A DNA stretch of 64,000 bases from Neglectibacter sp. X58 (GTDB lineage Bacteria; Bacillota; Clostridia; Oscillospirales; Acutalibacteraceae): contig NZ_QWEO01000008.1 of NCBI RefSeq assembly GCF_009936035.1, forward strand, positions 49,791-113,790, read 5' to 3'. A model generated the notes under the pieces. It searched no databases, was not told the origin of the DNA, and was given only the letters and a program-made list of their open reading frames with translations. The first letter of the stretch is position 1, and every line of letters begins with the position of its first letter. This document shows, one piece after another, positions 34,483-43,827 of this stretch. The position numbers and the translations under genes are program-made.

Positions 34483-34549
34483 AACTGCCTCCAGATAGTG
34501 CAAGGAGGGGTGGAGGCCATCCACCCCTCCCGCCATGCGGTTGTGTGTG

Positions 34550-34658
34550 TTAGGACAGGAAATCCTCATCCTCGTCCGCCATCGCCTCGAAATCGTCAGA
34601 GGCTTTGGTGCGGCCACCCAGGGCCTCGCCGTCCTTCACGAACTGGACATTGCCCAGA
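34550..34658 (-). pseudogene. DUF2815 (phage ssDNA-binding type) C-terminal remnant
   Basis: In the +1 frame relative to the DUF2800 reading frame the minus strand encodes LGNVQFVKDGEALGGRTKA, then SDDFEAMADEDEDFLS and a stop at 34550-34552. This is the acidic C-terminus of DUF2815 proteins, which normally lie between DUF2800 and the polymerase. The first three quarters are deleted. Confidence 0.7.
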
Positions 34659-35378
34659 CCGGCGGGCCAGCTTGAGGAACTCCTCGGCCCTGGCGCGGCA
34701 CTGGTTCCGGGCCTTACAGAAACGGCACCAGCTCCCTGTTGCGAACTCCCCGGCTCCCATAAGGGCCATCGCCCCGGTGGGCCGGAGAACTTTCTCGCCC
34801 CACTGCTCCAGCTCTGCCGGGTCGATCTCCCAGGTGGAGCAATGGTTGAGCCGGGGCTGGAAGATGGTCAGCCGCACCACCTTGGGGTCGTAGAGCAGCT
34901 CCGCCTTGCTGAGAACCCCCAGGCCGTAGATCATGAGCTGCTCGTTGTGGTCGGCGAACACTTGAACACCACGGCCCAGCTTGAGGTCGATAATGTGGAT
35001 GTAGCTGTCGGTCACGATGACCATGTCGGCGGTGCCGAAACAGCCCTCCACATACTCCGAAGCGTCCACCCGCTGCTCCACCGTGAACACCGGGTCTTTA
35101 CAGACCCGCCGCGCCTCCTCGATCTCGCCCTGGACGAAGGAAACGTACTCCTCCACGGCCTCCAGCAGCTCGTCCGGGTAGTAGTCAGACACCGGGCGGC
35201 GGGTGCGCTGCTTGAGATATTTCTTGATGAGGTGTTCAGCCATCGCATGGCCTGCGGTCCCTTCGGCGGCGTAGGCGCTCTCCTCGTCCTGGAACTGCTC
35301 CTCCAGCATCAAGGAGGGAGGGCAGTGGAGGCGGCGGTTCGCAGCCGAAGGAGAAAATCTCGCGTGTGTGGAAGGCAT
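34596..35378 (-). pseudogene. DUF2800 (PD-(D/E)XK, Cas4-like) protein fused to deletion junction
   Basis: 260-residue frame. The first 240 residues match phage DUF2800 nucleases: SANRRLHCPPSLMLEE, GTAGHAMAEHLI, DLKLGRGVQV with catalytic Asp/Lys, and Cys residues in WCRFCKARNQC for an iron-sulphur cluster. After FLKLARR near 34659 the sequence switches to out-of-frame DUF2815 code. About the last third of the family length is lost. ATG at 35378 overlaps the stop of the next gene upstream. Confidence 0.8.
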
Positions 35379-35671
35379 CAGAGCGCCTCCACTTCTCGGA
35401 GGAGGTCGGCGTAGTCCTCCGGCTTGACGCCAGACAGCTTGCCAGCGTCATACTTCATCAGCAGGGCCTTGACTTGGGCGGTTTTACCCTCATCGCTCTT
35501 GGCGGACATGACAGCCCGGACCTGCTCGATGGTGATGGGCTTTTCGGTTTTCTTGTTCGGCTCCGGGGCCGCAGAGGGGGTGGCCTCCGCTCCCTGTTCA
35601 GCCAGGGAGCGGTAGCCAGCCGCCAGCAGCTCGAAGCCTTCAGCCAGTTGGCTGTAGACTTTCTTATCCAT
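35378..35671 (-). CDS. Small phage/ICE protein, unknown function
   Basis: 97-residue protein with an N-terminal helix (KKVYSQLAEGFELLAAGYRS), a Pro/Ala linker and a compact C-terminal domain (ITIEQVRAVMSAKSDEGKTA to LLREVEAL). Such proteins are regularly found upstream of DUF2800 in prophage and conjugative elements. AAAGGAT lies before the ATG at 35671. ATGA overlap with the DUF2800 gene. Intact. Confidence 0.7.
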   Translation of the reverse strand: MDKKVYSQLAEGFELLAAGYRSLAEQGAEATPSAAPEPNKKTEKPITIEQVRAVMSAKSDEGKTAQVKALLMKYDAGKLSGVKPEDYADLLREVEAL

Positions 35672-35687
35672 TTGTGGTATCCTTTCC

Positions 35688-36083
35688 TCAGATGATGTGT
35701 GCGCCCTGCAATTCGGCGAGGAACTCCTCATCCACCCGGTCATCGATGGAAAGCGTGTCCGGGGTGATGCGGTTGAGCTGCTCATCGTAGCAGCGGATGG
35801 GGATGCGCATCTTCTTGGCAATCTCCAGCTCATACTTCATGCCCCTGGTGATCTTGCTGCCGATGAACCACATCATGTCGCTGGCCTTCAGCAGCTCGGC
35901 CCCAAGCTGGATGCCGAGGATGCGCTCGTCCGGGAGATCGTCCCGGAGGAACTGCGGATACATCAGGTGGGGGATGACGGGAACGTAGCCGGTCTTGGCG
36001 GCGAGGCGACCCGCGTTCCTGGCAACCTTAATGTTGTGGTCGATGTCCCCACGGTAGGGGGAACAGATGAAAACTTGTTGCAT
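35688..36083 (-). CDS. DUF4406 protein (nucleoside deoxyribosyltransferase-like)
   Basis: 131-residue phage-associated protein of the DUF4406 group, related to nucleoside 2-deoxyribosyltransferases. Starts QQVFICSPYRGD and has YVPVIPHLMYPQFL and LLKASDMMWFIGSKITRGM. Possibly acts on nucleotide metabolism. AAAGGAT lies before the ATG. Same direction and module as the previous gene. Confidence 0.75.
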   Translation of the reverse strand: MQQVFICSPYRGDIDHNIKVARNAGRLAAKTGYVPVIPHLMYPQFLRDDLPDERILGIQLGAELLKASDMMWFIGSKITRGMKYELEIAKKMRIPIRCYDEQLNRITPDTLSIDDRVDEEFLAELQGAHII

Positions 36084-36247
36084 TTCGGTTATCCTTTCAA
36101 GTCATTCGGGTGCATCCCGTGTGGTTGATGGTTGATGGTTGCTGCCACCGCCACCCGGGCGGGCGGTGGCTGTTTGAGTGGCCAACTCATGGGCTAATAA
36201 TAATCGTCCAGGCTCCGTTTGACCCGGATGTTGAAAACCCGAAAATG

Positions 36248-36295
36248 GGCCGCTTTCCAAGGCTCCAAACTGGGTCAGAGTCTCGGAAAGCGGCC
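36248..36295. terminator. Inverted repeat after the HTH gene, with flanking direct repeats
   Basis: 11-bp perfect arms (36248-36258 with 36285-36295). On each side lies a 19-bp near-identical direct repeat (36224-36242 and 36315-36333, 17 of 19 equal). Confidence 0.4.
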
Positions 36296-36350
36296 TCTTT
36301 CAACGGTTGAGCAGCCGGACTTTGAAAACCCGATAGCCAGAAAACTTTTT

Positions 36351-36854
36351 TTATTTTTCTTTTGCCAGCGGGGAAACCCCTGTGCTGCGGAGTAGTGCAT
36401 TGCAGTCGTAGATGCTGCACCCCGTCATGGTGGAGAGAATCGTCAGATAGGCGATGTCGCTTGGCTCACCAGCAAAGGTGTGACCGGACTTATGTACCAG
36501 ATCGAGACTGAACGGCAGAGGGAGCTGGAGGCCCACACACAGTGCGATAACGGTCTGAATGTTTGGCTTCGACTTATTGGAGCCGTTCCGGTATTTGCGG
36601 ATCGTGTCCTCATTGATGAGGCACCGGCCAGCCAGAGCCTCGTTGGTCAGATGGAGCTTATTCATGTGGTAGGCCAGGGTCGCTCCGAACTTACCGGGTA
36701 GCTCGTCCATGATGGCAGCGGTCTGCTCCACATAGGTCTTGAACTTTGGCGTATGGGCGGGGATGTCACTGACCACCTTATTGAATGCGATATCTTGGTA
36801 GGTGGCCTTGACCATGGCGTTGGTCTTGACTGCGGATTTCTGTTGATTCTTCAT
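36351..36854 (-). CDS. Helix-turn-helix (XRE-like) regulator
   Basis: 167-residue DNA-binding protein. The HTH lies about residues 62-105 (ATLAYHMNKLHLTNEALAGR, then CLINEDTIRKYRNGS). The C-terminal part (GHTFAGEPSDIAYLTILSTM) is helical. AAAGGG precedes the ATG at 36854. Probably the repressor of the phage/ICE module whose remnants follow. Intact length. Confidence 0.7.
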   Translation of the reverse strand: MKNQQKSAVKTNAMVKATYQDIAFNKVVSDIPAHTPKFKTYVEQTAAIMDELPGKFGATLAYHMNKLHLTNEALAGRCLINEDTIRKYRNGSNKSKPNIQTVIALCVGLQLPLPFSLDLVHKSGHTFAGEPSDIAYLTILSTMTGCSIYDCNALLRSTGVSPLAKEK

Positions 36855-37398
36855 AATAGATGCCCTTTCCGCCTGGGCGGGGCAAAGGATGCAGAAAGGC
36901 CCGGAGCGATACAGCGCCCCAGGCCCATGCAGTCAAAAATGGATGCACAGAACTAAGGGTGCCATGTGTGCATTCTCTTCAATGAAGAGTTAGCGACTAT
37001 AGCATCCTTTGCCTGTATGCATCCAGGCTTTGATATTTTTATCTCCACGGCGGTGCCGTTTTGACCTTACTGTGTATAACGATTTTTCAGAGAAAAAACG
37101 GGGCCGACCGGTGCTTTAATATGCTGCCGAATTATCGGGTTTTGTGCCCCGTACCTTCGGCGGTCGACTTTGAATTGACCGTCGTTCGTTTTCCTGCGCC
37201 TTTGTGACCATAGTACCATGGAAAAATTTTCTGCATCGGACACGCCATGTCCAATCCAGAACGCAAAAAAAGCCGGAGCAAATCTGTTGACCACTAAAGG
37301 GTCGAGCAGATTTGCTCCGGCTTTTGATTTAACCCCTCTCATGGCACTATTAGGGTACCATGGGGGAATTTCATTGAAAACGGAAAGACAATGGGACG
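36855..37398. other. Non-coding stretch with inverted repeats
   Basis: 544 bp without a gene. Holds a 12-bp perfect inverted repeat GGCAAAGGATGC (36881-36892) / 37002-37013 upstream of the HTH gene, a candidate operator region, and the strong hairpin at 37271. Confidence 0.5.
37271..37326. terminator. Bidirectional terminator
   Basis: 16-bp perfect stem (37271-37286 with 37307-37322), A-run before and TTTT after. Confidence 0.7.
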
Positions 37399-37537
37399 CT
37401 ATTTTTCCATTAGCGAGGCCACAGCCTTTTCGTCAAGAGGGTGGTCGCCCAGTTTCATTAAGCGGTTAAGGATATCCCACTTATCTTGGGCGATGGCGCT
37501 TTCTGTGAAACGAACCATACGCTCATCAATATCTCCT
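37399..37537 (-). pseudogene. C-terminal fragment of an unknown gene
   Basis: Minus-strand reading DERMVRFTESAIAQDKWDIL and LNRLMKLGDHPLDEKAVASL, then MEK and stop at 37399, has natural-protein composition. It ends at the head of the HsdR fragment, which is on the opposite strand. I do not recognise the family. Confidence 0.4.
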
Positions 37538-39810
37538 ATATGTGGGAGGACATCTGGACAAAGGATAAGATTCTTTTCCTTATCGAGCGGTTCATCTACA
37601 TCAAGACGAAGGAACGCAAGAACTCTGACACGGGCAAGGTGCATCGCACAAAAGAACTGATATTCCCGCGTTTCCACCAGCTCCGCGCTGTGGAAAAGGT
37701 CATGAACGATGTCATTCTCAACCACTCGTCCTGCAACTATCTGATCGAGCATTCGGCGGGCAGCGGAAAGACTGAGACGATTTCGTGGCTTGCTCATATT
37801 CTGTCCACAGTGCATGATGCCGATAATAATAATGTGTTTGATACTGTGCTGGTCATCACCGACCGTATCGTTGTCGACCGCCAGCTGCAGGAAGCCATCA
37901 TGGGCATGGAACATAAAAGTGGGCAGGTCAAGGTCATGGACGATAAGTGCGACTCCAACGATCTGGCGATTGCCCTGCGTGGAAACACGAAGATTATCGT
38001 TACCACCATCCATAAGTTTTATTACATCCTCGATAACAAGCTACTTACTAATCTTAAGGACAAGACCTTCGCCGTCCTAATTGACGAGGCGCACTCTTCC
38101 ACGGAAGGAACCTTCATGCAGTCCGTGACAACGGTTCTGACGAACGATGATTCCGAGGAAGAGAAAACCGAAGAAGACAAGATGCGTGAGGAAATCAAGA
38201 AGAGCGGCAAACAGCCGAATGTCTCCATGATTGCCTTTACCGCCACGCCCAAGCCGGACACCATTCAGCTTTTCGGAACGCTGAACGCTGAGGGCAAGAA
38301 GGAATCCTTCGATTTGTATTCCATGAAACAGGCAATCGAGGAAGAATACATCTTGAATGTCCTCGACAACTATGTGACATGGAAAACCTACTGCCACATC
38401 AATAAGGCCATCGAGGATGACCCGGAACTGAAGACAATCGCCGCCAAGAGAAAAATGGCGCGGTTCATCGATTTGCACACCACGAACATCGCACAGAAGG
38501 TTGAAATCATAGTGGAGCATTTCCGCGCGAATGTCGCTCATCTGCTCGGCGGCTCCGCCAAGGCAATGGTCGTTACTTCATCCATCCAGGCAGCCGTGGA
38601 ATACAAGCAGGCGTTCGTGAAGTATATCCATGACCACGGTTACACGGATATCAAGGCTCTTGTTGCTTTCTCAGGCAAAGTCAAAATCAAAGGCGTGGAA
38701 TACTCCGAGTACGGCATGAACCAAATCAAAGAGGAAGAACTGCGCTACGAGTTTGACCGCAGCTGCTATCAGGTGCTTATCGTTGCGAACAAGTATCAGA
38801 CGGGCTTTGACCAGCCCAAGCTGGTGGCAATGTATGTGGATAAAAAGCTGAAGGGCGTGGCCGCTGTGCAGACGCTCTCTCGCCTGAATCGCATTTATCC
38901 GCCTTATGACAAGACCACCTTCGTCCTTGATTTCAAAAATGATTACGAGGATATCAAGAAGGCGTTTGCGCCGTATTACAAGGATACAATCCTCTTTGAA
39001 ACCATCTCTCCGTCAGATATCCGCGATCTTGACCGCGAACTGGATACCTACGACTTCCTTGATGTGGATGATATTGACGAATTCAACAGCTATCTGTATC
39101 AGGCAAAGCGGTCGGCAAGGGATAAGGAACGGATGTGGAACCTGCTCGATGTTGCCGTAAAGAAGGTTGAAAGGAAGTCAGAAACCGACCAGGAGGCTAT
39201 TGTTAAAACCATCCGCCGATTCCTCAAAGGATACTGCTTCCTTATTCAGGCTACGGCATATGAAAATCTTGAACTGCACAGGCGGTACAATTTCCTGAGT
39301 TATCTCATCAAGGAAATCAATGTCGGCGGCGGCGGGAACAACTTTGATATTGCCGACAAGATCACCGTCAGCGAATTTCGGCAGGAACAGACCGGTGAAT
39401 ACAAGAAACCGGAAATTGAGGCACAGGCGGAAGTAAAAATCAAGAAGCCAAAGCCCGCCAGTGTGGAGGAAGAACAGAAAAAGCGGCTCTCCCAGATTAT
39501 TGACGAGGTAAACGCCCTCTATGACAAGAAGTACGGCACGGATTTCGCAACAAAATCCGCCATGCAAATCAGAGACCTGCTTTTGCAAAATCCCGAATTT
39601 AAAGAGAGGCTTACCAAGAGCGCAAAGAATAACTCTCTTGACGATTTCAAGTTTACCTATGACGATTGTATCCAGGACGCTCTCGTGGAAGGCTACGATC
39701 AGAACGCAGACTTTTATACCCTGCTTCTGAATAATGAAGATGTCCGTGCACGGATTGCAAGCGTATTCATGAGTGAGATTTATCGTATTCTGCGCGGCGA
39801 AGATAGGTAG
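37486..39810 (+). pseudogene. hsdR: Type I restriction enzyme subunit R (HsdR), 5' truncated
   Basis: The frame is open from 37486 but homology starts near 37538 (YMWEDIWTKDKILFLIERF). Helicase motifs are complete: HSAGSGKT, DEAH, TATPKPD and TLSRLNRIYP, followed by the helical C-terminal region. The N-terminal 270 or so residues with the PD-(D/E)XK nuclease are missing, so cleavage is not possible. No hsdM or hsdS is nearby. An ImmA/IrrE gene follows after 14 nt. Confidence 0.85.
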
Positions 39811-39824
39811 GAGGGATACGGCCT

Positions 39825-40223
39825 ATGCAGAATGATAAAAACCCATTCATGCCTTTTGTCGAGGACTTTGAGGCTGAGGCAGAAGCCTTTCTGCGAAAAT
39901 ACTGTAAAAAAGTCCTCGATAGCCCGCAGGCAACGCCGATACGGGAAATAGCGCAAAAGCAGATGAATCTCGATATCGTGGATACCGAGGACCTTTCTCC
40001 CGATGACAGCATCCAGGGAGCCATTGCTTTTACCGCCGGAATCATTGAGGTTTATGACTGGTCATCTGAGGAATATATCGGCTATGAGGTAAAGCAGCCC
40101 ACTGTGTTCCTCGATTCGGCCATTCTCAACCCCGGACGGAAAAATAATACGCTTGCGCACGAATGCTACCATTGGTACAAACACCGTTTCTGGCTTTCTC
40201 CACTTACAAACCCAAAAATCTAA
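39825..40223 (+). pseudogene. ImmA/IrrE metallopeptidase, 3' truncated
   Basis: 132 residues of an ImmA/IrrE-family zinc peptidase. The active-site helix LAHECYHWYKHR (HEXXH) is present at the end; after it the sequence runs into FWLSPLTNPKI and a stop. Full proteins continue far beyond. GGAGG lies before the ATG. In its complete form it would cleave a repressor. Broken at the edge of the accessory region near 40190. Confidence 0.75.
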
Positions 40224-40275
40224 CGCCTTATGCAAAGTTTCAACGCATACAAGTGCCCAGAACCCATGGAAAAGC

Positions 40276-40328
40276 AAAAAAGCACCGCTGTAGGCCGGAA
40301 ATTATTCTGGCCCACAGCGGTGCTTTTT
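40276..40328. terminator. Strong bidirectional terminator
   Basis: About 20-bp stem (40276-40296 with 40309-40328, bulges) with A-run and T-run on the two sides. Confidence 0.8.
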
Positions 40329-40370
40329 CTGAAAATGTACGAAAATCGGCTGAAAACATCCGTTTTAACA

Positions 40371-40424
40371 TAAAAGTAGGGACAGAAATCTTGATACCCA
40401 TTGTATCAAAATCTCCGTCCCTAC
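40371..40424 (-). terminator. Terminator after tRNA-Pro(CGG)
   Basis: About 22-bp stem (40376-40397 with 40403-40424, a few mismatches), then TTTT on the minus strand. Confidence 0.8.
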
Positions 40425-40425
40425 A

Positions 40426-40502
40426 TGGTCGAGGTGACAGGATTTGAACCTGCGACTTCTACGTCCCGAACGTAGCGCTCTACCAAACTGAGCCACACCT
40501 CG
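40426..40502 (-). tRNA. tRNA-Pro (anticodon CGG)
   Basis: 77 nt. Acceptor CGAGGTG pairs with CACCTCG, anticodon stem CTACG/CGTAG with loop TTCGGGA (anticodon CGG), T-loop TTCAAAT, encoded CCA. Second proline tRNA in the window, marking the right edge of the accessory region. Confidence 0.95.
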
Positions 40503-40534
40503 AAAAAAAGCCCCGGGTTAGATAAAACCGGGGC
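40503..40534 (-). terminator. Terminator between tRNA-Gln and tRNA-Pro
   Basis: GCCCCGG/CCGGGGC stem (40510-40516 with 40528-40534) and seven T on the minus strand. Confidence 0.75.
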
Positions 40535-40535
40535 C

Positions 40536-40609
40536 TGGCAGCGGTACCAGGATTTGAACCCAGACAAACAGAGTCAGAGTCTGCTGTGCTACCATTACAC
40601 AATACCGCT
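40536..40609 (-). tRNA. tRNA-Gln (anticodon CTG)
   Basis: 74 nt. Acceptor AGCGGTA with TACCGCT, anticodon stem GCAGA/TCTGT, loop CTCTGAC (anticodon CTG), T-loop TTCAAAT, encoded CCA. Confidence 0.93.
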
Positions 40610-40729
40610 ATATCCCTCTTGCGTACCTGTCACTCAAGAGCAGTTATTATTATACCAAACTTTGAGAAAAAGTCAAGGGCTTCTGCAAATTTTTTTAAAT
40701 TTTTTTCTTTTCAGAAAAACGCCGCCCCG

Positions 40730-41647
40730 TCATCCTCCCAGGGCTGCAGGGGCAGGAACCCGCCGGGTAACAGCCTGGGCTTGCCGGGCATTTTCCAGAA
40801 TTTCTGCTTTCAGCGCTTCCAGGGACGGAAATTTCCTTTCAGGCCGTAAAAACTCCAGCAGGAACAACCGGACAGCCTTCCCATACAAGTCTCCGGAAAA
40901 ATGGGGCATCCAGGTTTCTGCCAGCACCCGGTCTGAGCCTACCGTAGGCTTCACGCCAATATTTGCCACCCCGCAGTGAAACGCTTCCCCCACTTGGCAC
41001 CAGGCGGCGTATACGCCGAAGCGGGGCTGAATAAAGCCCTCGGGAAGGGCCTGATTTATGGTGGGCGTGCCTAGGGAATGTCCAATGTGGTTGCCATGTA
41101 TAACCGGCAGGGAAAAGCCAAAGGGCCGGCCCAGAAGGCGGTTGGCAAGGGGGATGTCCCCCTGCTCCACAGCGGCGCGGATAAGGGTGGAGCTGATTTT
41201 CTTCCCCTTCTCCCGGACAGGAGGCAGGATTTCCAGCGCAACACCGGATTCCTTACAGAGGGCGGCCAGCAAGCTGGTATTTCCCGCCGCACCCCGGCCA
41301 AACCGGAAATCCTCGCCACAGCAAAGCCGGACGGCATGAAGCCTTTGAAAGAGGACTTCCCGCACAAAGCGCTCCGCCTCCATATGGCACAGGGAAGCGA
41401 AGTCCACCTGGCACACCTGGCGCATACCAGCCTTTTCCAGCAAGAGCAGCTTGTCCTCTGGCGTAAGCAGGGCAGGCGCGCCCTTAGGGGCAGAAGCAAA
41501 GGTGAACACCCCCGGAACCAGCCCTTCTGCACCGCAGGCAGCCTTTATTACTGCCATGTGCCCCCTGTGCAGGCCGTCAAAAGCGCCCAAGGCCAGAGAG
41601 CAGGGCAGGTCGCACCCTATATTTTCCAAGCTGCTTATGATTTCCAT
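40730..41647 (-). CDS. ribF: Bifunctional riboflavin kinase / FAD synthetase
   Basis: 305-residue enzyme that makes FMN from riboflavin and FAD from FMN. N-terminal nucleotidyltransferase domain with GAFDGLHRGH and ISSTLIR; C-terminal kinase domain with GTPTINQALPEGF and FGVYA. Both halves are complete. AAAGGAG precedes the ATG at 41647; an ATG 21 nt upstream would place the ribosome site inside the gene. No FMN riboswitch core was seen upstream. Downstream of accA on the same strand, with 290 bp between that hold nothing recognisable. Confidence 0.93.
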   Translation of the reverse strand: MEIISSLENIGCDLPCSLALGAFDGLHRGHMAVIKAACGAEGLVPGVFTFASAPKGAPALLTPEDKLLLLEKAGMRQVCQVDFASLCHMEAERFVREVLFQRLHAVRLCCGEDFRFGRGAAGNTSLLAALCKESGVALEILPPVREKGKKISSTLIRAAVEQGDIPLANRLLGRPFGFSLPVIHGNHIGHSLGTPTINQALPEGFIQPRFGVYAAWCQVGEAFHCGVANIGVKPTVGSDRVLAETWMPHFSGDLYGKAVRLFLLEFLRPERKFPSLEALKAEILENARQAQAVTRRVPAPAALGG

Positions 41648-41937
41648 ACCCGGCGCTCCTTTCTTCATTTTGGCATATCATGAGGGTTTTACACAAACAG
41701 GCTGAGACACTGGGGCTATGAGCCTGTCCTGCCAGCTCGACCGGCTCATAGCAGCCGCCCCGCCAGAGGTGCGGCTATCCTTTTTGAAAAGAGGAGGGAA
41801 CATCGAATTTTTCCGGCGCTACGCTTTGGGCATTCCTTTCCAAAGCAAAAGGTCTGGCGGCCTGCATGAGCGCGGAATTTCATTCCGCAGCGGATGGCTC
41901 CGTCCGTGCCCCGCGTCTTAGGCGCGGCGTTACGCTG

Positions 41938-42702
41938 CTAAAAGTTGCGGAAACGCTGGTAACGTTTTTCCAGCAGCTCTTCCGGGGTTAAGGCCAGGAG
42001 GCTGGGAAGCAGGGCGCAAAGCTCTTCTTTTATCTGGGCATAGGCGCAGTCAAACCCCTCCTCTTCCGGGATAACCTTTTCCACCACGCCCAGTTCCGCC
42101 ATATCCTGGGCCGTAATGTGCAGGCAGTCTGCCGCGTCCTTTACCCGCTTGGGATCCTTCCACAAAATGCTGGCGCAGCCCTCGGGAGAGATGACGGAAT
42201 ACACGGCATTTTCCAGGATCCACACCTGGTCTGCCACAGCCATAGCCAAAGCGCCGCCGCTGCCCCCTTCCCCAACGAGAATAGAGACAACAGGGGTTTT
42301 CAGGTCGATCATTTCCAGCAGGTTTTCCGCAATGGCCTGGCCCTGGCCCCGCTCCTCCGCGCCTAAGCCGCAGTAAGCCCCGGAGGTGTCCACAAAGCAC
42401 ACCACTGGCCGGTGGAACTTTTCCGCCTGCTTCATCAGGCGCAGGGCCTTGCGGTATCCCTCGGGATTGGGGGAGCCGAAGTTGCGGCGCACCTTTTCCT
42501 TCATGTCCCCGCCTTTTTCCATAGCGATAACCGTCACAGGCATTCCCTCCAGCTCCGCAAGCCCCCCCACAATGGCAGGGTCATCCCCAAAGCGGCGGTC
42601 GCCGTGTAGTTCTACAAAGGCGGAAAAAATATTTTCAATGTAAGACATGCCCGTGGGCCTGTCTTTGGCCCGGGCCAGCAGGACTTTATCATAGGCGCTC
42701 AT
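41938..42702 (-). CDS. accA: Acetyl-CoA carboxylase carboxyltransferase alpha subunit
   Basis: 254-residue subunit that, with AccD, transfers CO2 from carboxybiotin to acetyl-CoA in the first step of fatty-acid synthesis. Motifs [28 protein letters not shown] and [17 protein letters not shown] precedes the ATG at 42702. The start lies inside accD (14-nt overlap). Biotin carboxylase and carrier genes are not in the window. Confidence 0.95.
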   Translation of the reverse strand: MSAYDKVLLARAKDRPTGMSYIENIFSAFVELHGDRRFGDDPAIVGGLAELEGMPVTVIAMEKGGDMKEKVRRNFGSPNPEGYRKALRLMKQAEKFHRPVVCFVDTSGAYCGLGAEERGQGQAIAENLLEMIDLKTPVVSILVGEGGSGGALAMAVADQVWILENAVYSVISPEGCASILWKDPKRVKDAADCLHITAQDMAELGVVEKVIPEEEGFDCAYAQIKEELCALLPSLLALTPEELLEKRYQRFRNF

Positions 42703-43558
42703 CCTGCTCCCTCCTCTCTTTTGCTGTATGCACCTGCAAAAGCCAGGCAATGGCCTGCTTCTGCTCGCTGCGGGGGACTATCAAATCCACAAAGCCATGC
42801 TCCAGCAGAAATTCCGCCGTCTGGAAGCCCTGGGGCAGCTTTTTGCGGATAGTCTGCTCAATCACCCTGGCGCCGGCAAAGCCGATAGTGGCCCCCGGCT
42901 CTGCCATAATCACGTCCCCGTCCATAGCAAAGCTGGCGGTAATGCCCCCCAGCGTGGGGTCGGTAAGCACTGTAAGGTAAAAATTCCCGGCATCGCTGTG
43001 CTTTTTCAGGGCGGCGCTGGTTTTTGCCATCTGCATCAAAGAGAGGATGCCTTCCTGCATCCGCGCCCCGCCGGACACCGTAAAGCCCACCACCGGCAGG
43101 CTGTGCCCTGTGGCATACTCAAACAGCCGGGTGATTTTCTCCCCCACCACTGTGCCCATGCTGCCCATCATGAAATTGGGATCCATGCAGAAAATGGCGC
43201 AGGGCCGGCCAGAAATTTCCGCTGTGCCGCACAGCACGCCTTCCTTTTCCCGGGAGGCAAGCTTGGCGTTTCGCAGTTTCTGGTCATAGCCGGGGAAGTC
43301 CAGCAGATCCCGGCTCATTAAATCCCCGTCCAGCTCCGCGAACGTGCCCTCGTCGCAGATGTGGAAAATGCGCTCCCGGGGGCCAATGCGGAAATGGTAG
43401 CCGCAGGCGCTGCACACGTTCAGGTTTTCCTGTAAGTCGGTAAGGGGAAGCTGTACGCCGCATTTGGGGCAGCTATTGCGGATCCCCTGATCCTCCGCTT
43501 CCTTGCCCCCTTTTTCCAGTTCGTTCTGGGGCGAACGGAATAATCCCATCAGATTCAT
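42689..43558 (-). CDS. accD: Acetyl-CoA carboxylase carboxyltransferase beta subunit
   Basis: 289 residues. N-terminal zinc ribbon with CPKCG and CSACG (four Cys), then the crotonase-like domain with [15 protein letters not shown] and [12 protein letters not shown]. Partner of AccA. Start is uncertain: ATG at 43558 is very close to AAGGG, whereas ATG at 43549 has 10-nt spacing. First gene of the accD-accA operon. Confidence 0.93.
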   Translation of the reverse strand: MNLMGLFRSPQNELEKGGKEAEDQGIRNSCPKCGVQLPLTDLQENLNVCSACGYHFRIGPRERIFHICDEGTFAELDGDLMSRDLLDFPGYDQKLRNAKLASREKEGVLCGTAEISGRPCAIFCMDPNFMMGSMGTVVGEKITRLFEYATGHSLPVVGFTVSGGARMQEGILSLMQMAKTSAALKKHSDAGNFYLTVLTDPTLGGITASFAMDGDVIMAEPGATIGFAGARVIEQTIRKKLPQGFQTAEFLLEHGFVDLIVPRSEQKQAIAWLLQVHTAKERREQDERL

Positions 43559-43689
43559 ACCCTTGCTTCGTTCCTTTCCTTTGTGTTTTTCACAGCCATG
43601 CATCCGGCGCGCTGGAAAGGGTTTGCCTGTTTTTAAGTGTGCTGCCTGTAAAAGGGGTGTTTGCCAAAGTACAGCGCGCCGCTTCCCGT

Positions 43690-43718
43690 ATTATACCAGA
43701 CTCTTGGCATAACGTCAA
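43690..43718 (-). promoter_or_regulatory. Promoter of accD-accA
   Basis: Minus strand TTGACG (43718-43713), 17 bp, TATAAT (43695-43690). No FapR-like operator was recognised. Confidence 0.75.
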
Positions 43719-43788
43719 ACCCATTGTCCTTTTTCTTCAAGATATATCCCAAAGGCCGATTCGCAGGCAGGCGGCTTTGCGCCGGTTC

Positions 43789-43819
43789 AAAAGAGAAAAG
43801 GCCCCTGCGGAGCCTTTCC
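43789..43819 (-). terminator. Terminator of the ABC exporter operon
   Basis: Hairpin at 43796-43818 with a T-rich tract on the minus strand, just after the second exporter gene. Confidence 0.65.
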
Positions 43820-43827
43820 AAACCCTG

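Noticed and set aside
40730..41760. FMN riboswitch before ribF
   Set aside because: No RFN-like conserved blocks were seen in the 290 bp upstream.
41718..41921. 67-codon plus-strand frame between ribF and accA
   Set aside because: No ribosome site, arginine/proline-rich end, and no resemblance to a known protein.
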